Shown here piece after piece: positions 25,794 through 34,187 of a stretch of DNA of 64,000 bases. Every line of letters begins with the position of its first letter. Position 1 is the stretch's first letter. The notes under the pieces were generated by a model that had not been told where the DNA came from, did not search any database, and saw nothing but the letters and a program-made list of their open reading frames with translations. The position numbers and the translations under genes are program-made. The DNA comes from Glaciecola siphonariae (lineage in GTDB: Bacteria; Pseudomonadota; Gammaproteobacteria; Enterobacterales; Alteromonadaceae): positions 62,001 to 126,000 of the forward strand of contig NZ_JBHSGU010000029.1 in assembly GCF_042652645.1 (NCBI RefSeq), given 5' to 3'.

Positions 25794-26306
25794 TTACTCT
25801 TTTGGCAAAATTACGCTGTCTATTACGTGAATTACGCCGTTGCTCGCAGCAATGTCAGTAGCCGTTACCGTAGCGTTGTCTACCATTACGGTACCGTCTT
25901 TCACCGTCACTGTAATGTCTTGACCTTGCAAACTGGTTGCAGAACTTACTTTTACTACATCGGCTGCCATCACTTTTCCAGCCACAACATGATATGTTAA
26001 TATTGCAACTAGCTTATCTTTGTTTTCTGGCAATAAAAGGCTTTCTACTGTGCCGGCTGGCAATTTTGCAAAAGCTTCATTAGTTGGCGCGAATACAGTA
26101 AGAGGACCTTCTCCTTTGAGCGCATCGACTAGCCCGGCAGCTTTCACAGCTGCAACTAGCGTTGAAAAGTCTGGGTTAGAAGCAGCAACATCAACAATGT
26201 CTTTTTTCATTCCATGGTTGTGCGCGCTTGCCACAGAGCTTATTGCTAAACTTGTGAACAATATTAACAATGCCGTTTTGATATTTAATGTTTTAAGCAG
26301 TTTCAT
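25794..26306 (-). CDS. Fasciclin (FAS1) domain secreted protein
   Basis: A 170-residue exported protein with a signal peptide (cleavage probably after ASA near residue 28) and one FAS1 domain from about 36 to 168. FAS1 hallmarks seen: LTVFAPTNEAFAKLP, the ILTYHVVAGKV segment and NGVIHVIDSVILP at the end. FAS1 proteins mediate adhesion or matrix contact; single-domain bacterial versions are common but poorly defined. It is monocistronic, with its own terminator, between the tRNA cluster and tig. Confidence 0.9.
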   Translation of the reverse strand: MKLLKTLNIKTALLILFTSLAISSVASAHNHGMKKDIVDVAASNPDFSTLVAAVKAAGLVDALKGEGPLTVFAPTNEAFAKLPAGTVESLLLPENKDKLVAILTYHVVAGKVMAADVVKVSSATSLQGQDITVTVKDGTVMVDNATVTATDIAASNGVIHVIDSVILPKE

Positions 26307-26520
26307 GGTATTTCCTTTTTATGAAGTTAGGTTTTTATGATGATGCACTGCTGTTGCGAAAACGTACTCCCGCTCATATCATCTTGCATCACTGAGCATT
26401 GATACTTGAGCGTGTCATGTTTCGGACTCATTGTTAAATTAGTTTAATTTTTCGCCGCGAATATCTAGAGCGCAAATAATAATTTGATAGAAAAAGTACT
26501 GAGGAAGTTCTAATAAAAAA

Positions 26521-26597
26521 TGGTCGGTGAGATAGGATTCGAACCTACGACCCCTTGGACCCAAACCAAGTGCGCTACCAAGCTGCGCCACTCACCG
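26521..26597 (-). tRNA. tRNA-Pro (anticodon TGG), copy 2
   Basis: 77-base cloverleaf with encoded CCA; the anticodon loop reads TTTGGGT, giving TGG. Identical in every base to the copy at 26938-27014. It is the last gene of the five-tRNA array, followed directly by six T on the minus strand. Confidence 0.97.
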
Positions 26598-26619
26598 ATT
26601 TATTTTGAAGATTCATTGA

Positions 26620-26704
26620 TGGTGCGGAAGGAGAGACTTGAACTCTCACGCCGTGAAGCACTGGAACCTAAATCCAGCGTGTCTACCAATTCCACCACTC
26701 CCGC
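26620..26704 (-). tRNA. tRNA-Leu (anticodon TAG)
   Basis: 85-base tRNA with a class II variable arm and encoded CCA. The anticodon loop TTTAGGT gives TAG. Fourth in the array; the corresponding E. coli array also has a Leu tRNA between His and Pro. Confidence 0.95.
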
Positions 26705-26722
26705 GTAGATATAAAAGAAAAG

Positions 26723-26798
26723 TGGGGTGGACGATGGGGCTCGAACCCACGACAACCGGAATCACAATCCGGGGCTCTACCAACTGAGCTACGCCCAC
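26723..26798 (-). tRNA. tRNA-His (anticodon GTG)
   Basis: 76-base tRNA with encoded CCA, anticodon GTG in loop TTGTGAT. The extra G at position -1, needed by HisRS, is encoded just upstream (base 26799) opposite the C discriminator. Third in the array. Confidence 0.96.
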
Positions 26799-26835
26799 CA
26801 CTGTTCTTTCTTTATTTTTACTCGTACCAAGACGA

Positions 26836-26912
26836 TGGCGCGTCCGGCAGGATTCGAACCTGCGACCACCCGCTTAGAAGGCGGGTGCTCTATCCAGCTG
26901 AGCTACGGACGC
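26836..26912 (-). tRNA. tRNA-Arg (anticodon TCT)
   Basis: 77-base tRNA with encoded CCA; the anticodon loop TTCTAAG gives TCT, reading AGA/AGG. Second in the array. Confidence 0.96.
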
Positions 26913-26937
26913 TCTTCGAATCGTATCCGAGTAAAAA

Positions 26938-27014
26938 TGGTCGGTGAGATAGGATTCGAACCTACGACCCCTTGGACCCAAACCAAGTGCGCTACCAAGC
27001 TGCGCCACTCACCG
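26938..27014 (-). tRNA. tRNA-Pro (anticodon TGG), copy 1
   Basis: 77-base tRNA with encoded CCA, anticodon TGG. First gene of the array behind the promoter at 27063-27091, and identical to the copy at the other end (26521-26597). Confidence 0.97.
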
Positions 27015-27062
27015 ACAGTGTAACGAAATCTATGTGTAAAAGCCCTTCGCTACGGGGGGCGC

Positions 27063-27091
27063 ATATTACCGAGTTGCCGTATTATCGTCAA
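27063..27091 (-). promoter_or_regulatory. Strong sigma-70 promoter of the tRNA array, stringent type
   Basis: TTGACG (27086-27091) and TAATAT (27063-27068) with a 17-base spacer on the minus strand, followed by the GC-only discriminator GCGCCCCCCG. GC-rich discriminators mark stable-RNA promoters inhibited by ppGpp. The first tRNA begins about 48 bases downstream of the -10. Confidence 0.85.
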
Positions 27092-27264
27092 ACGTTTTTT
27101 ACCGAAATCCCTTCTTTTTTTAAGCTTGCTCAAAAACCCAACAAAGCCCGATATTATTTAGCCTATATTTCAATCGCTAGTCTGTTAAGTTTTAAACTGT
27201 TCAGTGAATTTAATCTTATCATCAGATACAATCACGCCATGTTAACTATTCGCTATTTGATACC

Positions 27265-28140
27265 ATGCGCGCACAATTAATTGACGGAAAAAAGATTGCA
27301 CAACACGTTCGACGCGTTGTTGCCTCCCACGTTGAGACTTTAGCAGAAGCCGATAAACGATTGCCCGGTCTTGCGGTAGTGCTAGTGGGCGCCAATCCAG
27401 CCTCTCAGGTGTATGTCGCCAACAAAACAAAAGCCTGCGAAGAAGTGGGCTTTGTTTCAAAAGAATATAAATTGCCGCCAAGCACTAGCCAACAGGCTTT
27501 ACTCGATTTGGTAGACGATTTGAACAATGACAATGAAATAGACGGGATTTTAGTTCAGTTGCCCCTACCCGCAGGCTTAAACGCTGAAGAGATTTTAGAA
27601 CGCATTACGCCTAATAAAGATGTCGATGGCTTTCATCCTTACAATATTGGTCGTCTAGCACAGCGAATGCCTGCACTTCGCCCGTGCACGCCCAAAGGCA
27701 TTATGACCATGATTGAATCTACCAAAAGACCGGTAAAAGGTCTGCATGCGGTCATTGTAGGAGCATCAAACATTGTGGGTAGGCCCATGGGCTTGGAACT
27801 CTTGCTTGCGGGCTGTACGGTCACGACTTGTCATAAATTTACGCAAGACCTAGCCGCGCATGTCATGCGCGCCGATTTATTAGTGGTCGCTGTTGGAAAG
27901 CCCAATTTTATACCCGGTGATTGGATAAAACCGGGGGCTATTGTGATTGATGTAGGCATTAACCGCTTAGACGATGGGAGTTTAACGGGCGACGTTGAAT
28001 ATGAAATCGCCAAAGAAAGAGCTGGCTGGATAACTCCCGTTCCGGGCGGAGTGGGTCCTATGACCGTGGCTAGCCTGATTGAAAACACGCTAGAAGCATA
28101 TGTGAAATATCACAGCAACGGACCGGCAGATAAAGCATGA
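27265..28140 (+). CDS. folD: Methylenetetrahydrofolate dehydrogenase/cyclohydrolase
   Basis: Bifunctional one-carbon enzyme converting 5,10-methylene-THF to 10-formyl-THF with NADP. The 291-residue protein has VYVANKTKACEEVG with the catalytic Lys, QLPLP, the cofactor motif GASNIVGRPMG and the C-terminal PVPGGVGPMT. The ATG at 27265 has no strong ribosome-binding site. It is the first gene of a plus-strand run; the next gene starts inside its stop (ATGA). Confidence 0.96.
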   Translation: MRAQLIDGKKIAQHVRRVVASHVETLAEADKRLPGLAVVLVGANPASQVYVANKTKACEEVGFVSKEYKLPPSTSQQALLDLVDDLNNDNEIDGILVQLPLPAGLNAEEILERITPNKDVDGFHPYNIGRLAQRMPALRPCTPKGIMTMIESTKRPVKGLHAVIVGASNIVGRPMGLELLLAGCTVTTCHKFTQDLAAHVMRADLLVVAVGKPNFIPGDWIKPGAIVIDVGINRLDDGSLTGDVEYEIAKERAGWITPVPGGVGPMTVASLIENTLEAYVKYHSNGPADKA

Positions 28141-28706
28141 ACACCGACCATCCAAATGAAGATGTAAACAAGGTTATTAGTACCACACTTGCCTGGCTCG
28201 ACGCGGTAATTATCAACGAGCAATTTTGTCCCTTTGCTAAACCCGTTCGCGATAATAATCAAATTCATTTTGCGGTTGCACAACAAAGCGACACCGCTTC
28301 ACTGCTTCGACAGGTAATTGCAGAGTGCGATAATTTAATGCGCCACGACAAAGTTGAAACAAGTTTGCTTATTTACACCGCAGCGCTTGGTGATTTTGAT
28401 GATTATCTTGATTTTCTAGACATGGCGAATGAGTTGTTAGAAAACGCCGGGTATGAGGGCGTATTGCAACTTGCAAGTTTCCATCCTCAATATGTGTTTG
28501 ATGGCGAGCCCGCCTCCTGCCCTAGCCATTACACAAACCGTTCGCCGTATCCGATGCTGCATATTTTGCGAGAAGATAGTATCTCTCAAGCACTGATAAG
28601 TTTTGCATCTCCCGAAAGCATCCCTCAACGCAACATTGCGCATGCTAAGGCCTTAGGCAGAGCGTTCTTCCTACCGTTTGTTCATCACACCACCGATAAA
28701 AAGTAA
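28137..28706 (+). CDS. DUF1415 family protein
   Basis: A 189-residue cytosolic protein of the DUF1415 family, recognised by EQFCPFAKPVR near residue 29, LQLASFHPQYVFDGE near 122 and the NRSPYPMLHILREDSI segment. The function is not known; the Cys-Pro-Phe-Ala motif and conserved His/Asp suggest an active or metal-binding site. It is translationally coupled to folD by a four-base overlap and followed after six bases by trmO. Confidence 0.88.
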   Translation: MNTDHPNEDVNKVISTTLAWLDAVIINEQFCPFAKPVRDNNQIHFAVAQQSDTASLLRQVIAECDNLMRHDKVETSLLIYTAALGDFDDYLDFLDMANELLENAGYEGVLQLASFHPQYVFDGEPASCPSHYTNRSPYPMLHILREDSISQALISFASPESIPQRNIAHAKALGRAFFLPFVHHTTDKK

Positions 28707-28712
28707 TCGCCG

Positions 28713-29414
28713 GTGAGTGCTGAAATTAAGCCTGTAGGGCATATTTTTACCCCTTTTACACAAAAATTTGGCATTCCCCGACAAGGGGCAGGGCTGAGCA
28801 TTGCCCGTGGTGAGCTGGTGTTTGAACCCGAAATTAATGCCGAGGAGGCCTGCGCCGGTATTGTTGAGTTTTCTCATTTATGGCTTATTTTTCAATTTCA
28901 TCAACATGCTGATAAACCTTGGTCAAATAAAGTGAGACCGCCACGATTAGGCGGCAATAATAAGATAGGCGTGTTTGCAAGTCGTTCTAGCTTTCGTCCA
29001 AACGGTTTAGGCATGTCGGTGGTTAAGTTAATAGACGTTGGCGTGAGAAGCTTAAAGGTAGAAGGTGTAGATATGATTTCTGGTACACCTATTTTTGATA
29101 TTAAGCCTTACATTGCTTATGCCGACGCGATTGACAATGCAAAGAGCGCCTACGCGCAAGATGCCCCTGAAAATACTTTAGCCGTTAAATATACCGAACA
29201 AGCACGACTTAAATTGAACGCGCTTAGTCAAAAATATTCAGATATCGTAGCGCTTATTGATGCGGTCGTTGCTAGTGACCCTCGTCCTGCATACAAGCAA
29301 AAGAAAGCCGATGAAAAACAATATCATGTGCGCATTTACGATGTTGACGTGTTGTTTACCATTAGCGCTACGCAAGCCAGTATTAACGATTTGATTGTTG
29401 TTAAACCAAGTTAA
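28713..29414 (+). CDS. trmO: tRNA (t6A37) N6-methyltransferase TrmO
   Basis: SAM-dependent enzyme that methylates t6A37 to m6t6A in threonine tRNAs (formerly TsaA/YaeB). The 233-residue protein has the beta-barrel core motifs PVGHIFTPF, FGIPRQ, FSHLWLIFQFH and RPNGLGMSVV, as in E. coli TrmO. The start is GTG at 28713, six bases past the DUF1415 stop. It is probably co-transcribed with folD and DUF1415. Confidence 0.93.
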   Translation: MSAEIKPVGHIFTPFTQKFGIPRQGAGLSIARGELVFEPEINAEEACAGIVEFSHLWLIFQFHQHADKPWSNKVRPPRLGGNNKIGVFASRSSFRPNGLGMSVVKLIDVGVRSLKVEGVDMISGTPIFDIKPYIAYADAIDNAKSAYAQDAPENTLAVKYTEQARLKLNALSQKYSDIVALIDAVVASDPRPAYKQKKADEKQYHVRIYDVDVLFTISATQASINDLIVVKPS

Positions 29415-29503
29415 TTCACCTAAAAGTCAATAAATAGGCTTTAGTCCTTGGTATTGCGCTGATAGAATTTACCGATTGACCATTTAAAAACAATAAGAAG
29501 ACT

Positions 29504-31210
29504 ATGCGCACCACTGAATATTTACTGGCGACTCAAAAAGAAACCCCTGCTGATGCTGAAGTGATCAGCCATAAACTCATGCTGCGAGCTGGCATCGTTC
29601 GTAAGTTGGCGTCTGGACTCTACACATGGCTTCCAACAGGCCTGCGTGTTTTAAACAAAGTTGCTGCCATTGTACGCGACGAAATGAATAAAGCCGGTGC
29701 AATTGAAATTAGCATGCCGGTTGTTCAGCCTGCCGATTTATGGCAAGAATCTAAGCGCTGGGAAGAATACGGCCCCGAACTCTTGCGAATAAAAGACCGG
29801 CACGAACGTGACTTTGTATTAGGTCCAACCCATGAAGAAGTGGTAACCACCCTTGTTAAAAACGAGGTGAGCAGCTACAAACAGCTACCGCTTAACCTGT
29901 ATCAAATACAAACCAAGTTCCGTGACGAAGTGCGACCACGTTTTGGCATTATGCGCTCTCGCGAATTTATCATGAAAGACGCCTATTCCTTTCATATCGA
30001 TGGTGAGTCACTAGAACAAACCTATCAGCGCATGCATCAAGCTTATTGCAATATCTTTGAACGCATTGGCTTAGAATATCGTCCTGTAATTGCCGATAGT
30101 GGTTCAATTGGTGGTGCCGTATCGCACGAATTTCATGTGTTAGCCGATTCTGGTGAAGACGATATCGCATTTAGCGATAGCTCAGATTATGCAGCTAATG
30201 TTGAGTTGGCAGAGGCGGTATGTACCGATGCTCGCCCCGGTGCAAGCAAAGAAATGACTAAAGTAGCTACGCCCGGCGCAACCACTATTGAGCAAGTCGC
30301 TCAAATGCTCAGCATCGACAGTACGGCGTGCGTTAAAACGCTCATCGTTGAGGCGGCTGAAGACGCCCCTCATCCTTTTGTTGCCATTGTATTGAGAGGC
30401 GATCATCAATTAAACGATGTAAAAGCTAGCAAACATCCATTAATTGCATCGCCGTTTTCAATGGCCAAAGAAGAGGATGTAAAAGCGCACTTAGGCTGTC
30501 ACTTTGGTTCAATTGGCCCGGTTAACTTAGCCCTGCCTATTTTGGTTGACCGCAGCGCTGCGACTTGTGCAGACTTTGTCTGTGGCGCAAATGAAGATGG
30601 CCAGCATTTTACTGGCGTTGACTGGGAACGCGACGTATCTGACTTTGAAGTCGTTGATTTAAGAAATGTTGTGCCCGGCGATGCCTCACCCGACGGTAAA
30701 GGCACCCTGCAAATCCGCAAAGGAATAGAAGTTGGCCATATATTTCAATTAGGTGACAAATATTCCCAAGCAATGAATTGCGGCGTACTGAGTGAATCTG
30801 GTAAACATCAAGTGCTACAAATGGGATGTTATGGTATTGGTGTAACTCGCATTGTAGCTGCCGCGATAGAGCAAAATCATGATAAGTATGGCATAAAATG
30901 GCCCCTTGCGATTGCACCATTTGAGGTTGCCATTATTCCTATGAATATGCATAAATCGCACAGAATCATGGAAACGGCATTAAAATTGTATGCAGACTTC
31001 ATAGGAAGCGGTGTTGAAGTATTATTTGACGATCGCAAAGAGCGTCCAGGTGTGATGTTCAACGACATGGAATTGATTGGTATCCCACACAGCATTGTGA
31101 TTGGTGAACGTAACTTAGACAACCAACAAGTTGAATACAAGAATCGTTTGACCGGAGAGAAAACACTTATCAATATCGATGAAGTGATTGCTTTCATAAC
31201 CAATCAGTGA
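29504..31210 (+). CDS. proS: Prolyl-tRNA synthetase (bacterial type with editing insertion)
   Basis: Class II synthetase charging tRNA-Pro. The 568-residue protein has motif 2 around FRDEVRPRFGIMRSREFIMKD (residues near 140), motif 3 with CYGIGVTRIV near 447, and a YbaK-like INS editing domain (about 225-400) between motifs 2 and 3 that hydrolyses Ala-tRNA-Pro. The ATG at 29504 is preceded by AAGAAG. It lies about 2.5 kb from two tRNA-Pro genes, with no evidence of joint control. Confidence 0.97.
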   Translation: MRTTEYLLATQKETPADAEVISHKLMLRAGIVRKLASGLYTWLPTGLRVLNKVAAIVRDEMNKAGAIEISMPVVQPADLWQESKRWEEYGPELLRIKDRHERDFVLGPTHEEVVTTLVKNEVSSYKQLPLNLYQIQTKFRDEVRPRFGIMRSREFIMKDAYSFHIDGESLEQTYQRMHQAYCNIFERIGLEYRPVIADSGSIGGAVSHEFHVLADSGEDDIAFSDSSDYAANVELAEAVCTDARPGASKEMTKVATPGATTIEQVAQMLSIDSTACVKTLIVEAAEDAPHPFVAIVLRGDHQLNDVKASKHPLIASPFSMAKEEDVKAHLGCHFGSIGPVNLALPILVDRSAATCADFVCGANEDGQHFTGVDWERDVSDFEVVDLRNVVPGDASPDGKGTLQIRKGIEVGHIFQLGDKYSQAMNCGVLSESGKHQVLQMGCYGIGVTRIVAAAIEQNHDKYGIKWPLAIAPFEVAIIPMNMHKSHRIMETALKLYADFIGSGVEVLFDDRKERPGVMFNDMELIGIPHSIVIGERNLDNQQVEYKNRLTGEKTLINIDEVIAFITNQ

Positions 31211-31218
31211 GGTAGTTG

Positions 31219-32058
31219 GTGCAAGTAACCTTTTATGGTGTGAGGGGCTCAATCCCCACGCCAGGCCCAGAGTACATGAAGTACGGCGGCAACACAGCCT
31301 GCGTTCATGTAGAGCTAAATGACGGCACCGACATCGTACTTGATGCAGGTACAGGTATTCGCCTTCTGGGCAAAAAGCTCGCGGCAAAGAAGACCCCTAT
31401 CAACCTGTTACTGTCACACAATCACTGGGACCACATTCAGGGTTTTCCCTTCTTTGTCCCTATTTATCAACCCGGACGCGATATTATTATCACGCCGGGC
31501 ATGACCAAACTAGAACAGCCCGACGCAGTCGTCAAACAAATGTCAGGTTCCTATTTTCCAGTCAGCAAGGACGTACTTGCGTCAAATATTTTAATTAAAC
31601 GCTTGCCTTACGATATTACCGAATGGAATCTTGGCTCTGCAGTAGTAAAACGCCACCCAATGAACCATCCCGGTGGCGGAAGCTGTTATACTATTGAAGA
31701 AGACGGCAGCAAACTTGCCTATATAACGGATAATGAACTCTACCCGCCGTATAAAAAAGACACCGACTTTTTGGAATTTGTTAACTTTGCGAAAAACGCT
31801 GATTTGCTTATTCACGATGCGCAATATGTGGTACAAGACATGCCGGCAAAGCTTGGCTGGGGACATTCGGTAGCAGAAGAAGCGGTAAAACTAGCATTGG
31901 CAAGCTTCGCCAAAAAACTAGCCCTATACAGCCACGACCCTGAGCGCACCGACAAAGATATTGATGAGATTGTCGAGCATGCAGGAGAGATATTTGAAAT
32001 TGGAGGCGCGGACGCTCAGTGTTTCGGCGCATATGAAGGTCAACAGGTCATCATTTAA
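31219..32058 (+). CDS. Metallo-beta-lactamase-fold hydrolase
   Basis: A 279-residue cytosolic protein of the MBL-fold superfamily. The metal motif HNHWDH (near residue 73), a following MNHPGGG, DAQY and SHDPERTD supply the remaining metal ligands. The GVRGSIPTPG start is typical of the group annotated as cyclic-nucleotide phosphodiesterase-like or PhnP-like hydrolases; the substrate is not known. The start is GTG 31219 with GAGG six bases upstream; a TTG three bases earlier is too close to that site. It begins eight bases after proS, so the two are co-transcribed. Confidence 0.85.
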   Translation: MQVTFYGVRGSIPTPGPEYMKYGGNTACVHVELNDGTDIVLDAGTGIRLLGKKLAAKKTPINLLLSHNHWDHIQGFPFFVPIYQPGRDIIITPGMTKLEQPDAVVKQMSGSYFPVSKDVLASNILIKRLPYDITEWNLGSAVVKRHPMNHPGGGSCYTIEEDGSKLAYITDNELYPPYKKDTDFLEFVNFAKNADLLIHDAQYVVQDMPAKLGWGHSVAEEAVKLALASFAKKLALYSHDPERTDKDIDEIVEHAGEIFEIGGADAQCFGAYEGQQVII

Positions 32059-32078
32059 CGCACTTACAAGGACAGAAA

Positions 32079-33044
32079 ATGTTTAAATCAATGGGCGTCA
32101 CGACAATAAGTTTTGCTCTTTTTTCAACGATATCAATTGCATATGCTCAAAGCGAAAACGAGCAAAACGTCATAGAAAAAATTGAAGAATCAGTAGAGGC
32201 TGTTGTTGCCAATAATATCGACACCAGTTCAGATACCAAGTCGATATTAGATGCCAAAAGCGAGGCTGATTCGCTGGCAAACCGAAATCCATTTGCGATT
32301 ACCCAACATCGATTCAATTATATTTTACCCGCCAGTTACGTGACCTCGGCAAATACCATCACAGTGGATGGTTTAAACGACGCCAACGTTGACCGCTACG
32401 AGGCAAAGTTTCAAGTCAGCGTACAGCTTCCTTTGTATTTGCAAGAACAAGCGAATAATGGGGTATTCTTTGGTTTCACTACCGTGTCGTTCTGGCAACT
32501 GTATAACTCAGAAACGTCTAAACCGTTTCGAGAAACCAACTATGAGCCAGAGGTTTTTTATCAATGGTCACCCGATTGGGACGTATTCGGCTTTCGATTT
32601 AATGGCGCGCAAATCGGACTTAATCATATGTCTAATGGGCAAGACGGTCTTAAATCCCGCTCTTGGAACCGCATAGTGGCCACTGCGCTTTTCAGTGATG
32701 AAGATGCCGCTTATTATTTGAAAACGTGGTATCGCCTTCCTGAAGACGACAAAACATCACCATTAGACCCAACTGGCGATGATAATCCCGATATTCTAGA
32801 TTTTTATGGCCGTGTAGAATTGGGATTTGCCTATAAGTTCGGTAATGTCGATATGTTCGCTCGTATTCGCAACAATTTATCGTTTAACGACAACCGTAGC
32901 GGTATTGAGCTTAACTTTACCTACCCCATTAATGATAGATACGACGTACTCTTGCAGTATTTTAATGGCTATGGCGATTCCCTGATTGACTACAATCGGC
33001 ATTTACAACGCGTAAGCCTCGGGGTCATGCTACGGTTTATTTAA
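32079..33044 (+). CDS. pldA: Outer-membrane phospholipase A (OMPLA)
   Basis: Outer-membrane beta-barrel phospholipase that degrades misplaced phospholipids as a calcium-dependent dimer. The 321-residue protein has a signal peptide (to about AYA, residue 23) and a roughly 50-residue periplasmic lead. The active-site block is GLNHMSNGQ followed by SRSWNR, carrying the His, Ser and Asn of the OMPLA triad, and the barrel ends with a C-terminal aromatic (RFI). It lies 20 bases after the MBL gene, the end of the proS-MBL-pldA run. Confidence 0.92.
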   Translation: MFKSMGVTTISFALFSTISIAYAQSENEQNVIEKIEESVEAVVANNIDTSSDTKSILDAKSEADSLANRNPFAITQHRFNYILPASYVTSANTITVDGLNDANVDRYEAKFQVSVQLPLYLQEQANNGVFFGFTTVSFWQLYNSETSKPFRETNYEPEVFYQWSPDWDVFGFRFNGAQIGLNHMSNGQDGLKSRSWNRIVATALFSDEDAAYYLKTWYRLPEDDKTSPLDPTGDDNPDILDFYGRVELGFAYKFGNVDMFARIRNNLSFNDNRSGIELNFTYPINDRYDVLLQYFNGYGDSLIDYNRHLQRVSLGVMLRFI

Positions 33045-33115
33045 AAACAAGGTAAGGTGGCGTCAAGCGCTGCGACTTGTATCTTTTTAGATGCATATAC
33101 CGCTCAGTATGTCGC

Positions 33116-34180
33116 TCACTTACTCACCTGCTCGCTTGTTGGCGCATCATGCGCCTCACCCTCTGCCTGCTTGATTGCGTTTTCAATACGTTGCTGAATA
33201 AGAGGGTGTGACTGCATAAATTGTTCAGCTTCGCTTTGCTTGCCGATTTTTTCACCTAACTTGCGCATGGCATTTGCAAAATCTTGCGCAGACAGCCCAA
33301 TGCTTGCCATATTTGCCAGCGCATAATTGTCAGCTTCCCATTCTAGCTTTTGAGTGAATTGATTTTGCACAATTGTATTGGTAACACCACCGAACATTTC
33401 CAACAATCCACTCACATCACCAAAAAAATAACTTAAGGCCAGTGTCGTTACCAATGTTTCTGCAATTAAGCGCATTGAGTGTTGATGTTCAACGTGACCG
33501 ATTTCATGCAGTAATACAGACGTTAGCAGTGCTTTGTCTTTATCAAATAATTCTACAAGTTGGTCGGTAAATACAATTGTGCCATCTGGCAGGGCAAACG
33601 CATTCGCGCCAAGCTTTGATGAATCGCGAAACTGAATGTTAAAAGACCTGCCCGAGACGGGAAGCAAAGCTATTTTTTGCCGCCAATACTCCCCCAGCGC
33701 TTCTTGCTCGTCTTTGTTGAGTTTTGACGGATTTAATACAGCCTTATCAAGTGTCCAAAGTGTTTGCTGCGATACAACCTCAATCGCAGCATCAGGCACG
33801 GCATCTGCAAACACCACAGCTAATTGCGGCAATGCATATTTAAACATGACAAAAATAAACAGAGGCACAAGCACTAAAGACAAAACCGTCATCTTTGATG
33901 AGCGTTCAAATTGGTCAATTCGGCTTGGATTTGCGCCCGCCAACCATGCATCTACATCTTTAGATGAGGGCATTGTGAGCAGACCCTGCTGCGGTAAGTG
34001 TACCTCCCGCGGCAGACCTCCAAGTTTGGGCTCCACACGACAATCCTGCAGCATCGCTTTATGCAGAAGTTCTCCGCTTCTATCTTTTATCAGAAGCGTG
34101 TTATGTGCATCGAATGAAACCTCAACCTCAATGCACCGAGACCCACCCTGCGGATAAAACTGGCCTATTTCAGCAGGCAT
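33116..34180 (-). CDS. M48-family zinc metalloprotease, membrane-anchored
   Basis: A 354-residue HtpX/Ste24-related protease. The zinc motif is LLHEIGHVEH (HEIGH near residue 225), with the third ligand in EWEADNYA. One membrane segment (about 98-116) separates a roughly 90-residue N-terminal cytosolic domain from the protease domain; a second hydrophobic stretch follows the zinc motif. The stop of the DUF898 gene lies seven bases upstream, so the pair is an operon. DUF898/M48 pairs recur in proteobacteria, suggesting joint membrane quality control; the substrate is unknown. Confidence 0.88.
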   Translation of the reverse strand: MPAEIGQFYPQGGSRCIEVEVSFDAHNTLLIKDRSGELLHKAMLQDCRVEPKLGGLPREVHLPQQGLLTMPSSKDVDAWLAGANPSRIDQFERSSKMTVLSLVLVPLFIFVMFKYALPQLAVVFADAVPDAAIEVVSQQTLWTLDKAVLNPSKLNKDEQEALGEYWRQKIALLPVSGRSFNIQFRDSSKLGANAFALPDGTIVFTDQLVELFDKDKALLTSVLLHEIGHVEHQHSMRLIAETLVTTLALSYFFGDVSGLLEMFGGVTNTIVQNQFTQKLEWEADNYALANMASIGLSAQDFANAMRKLGEKIGKQSEAEQFMQSHPLIQQRIENAIKQAEGEAHDAPTSEQVSK

Positions 34181-34187
34181 AAGCGTA

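Noticed and set aside
25643..25861. 72-residue plus-strand frame near the fasciclin-domain gene
   Set aside because: It runs through that gene's terminator and into its antisense strand.
26520..27280. Open frames across the tRNA array (62, 98 and 102 residues)
   Set aside because: They are read through tRNA genes on the opposite strand; the repeated peptide simply reflects the identical tRNA-Pro copies.
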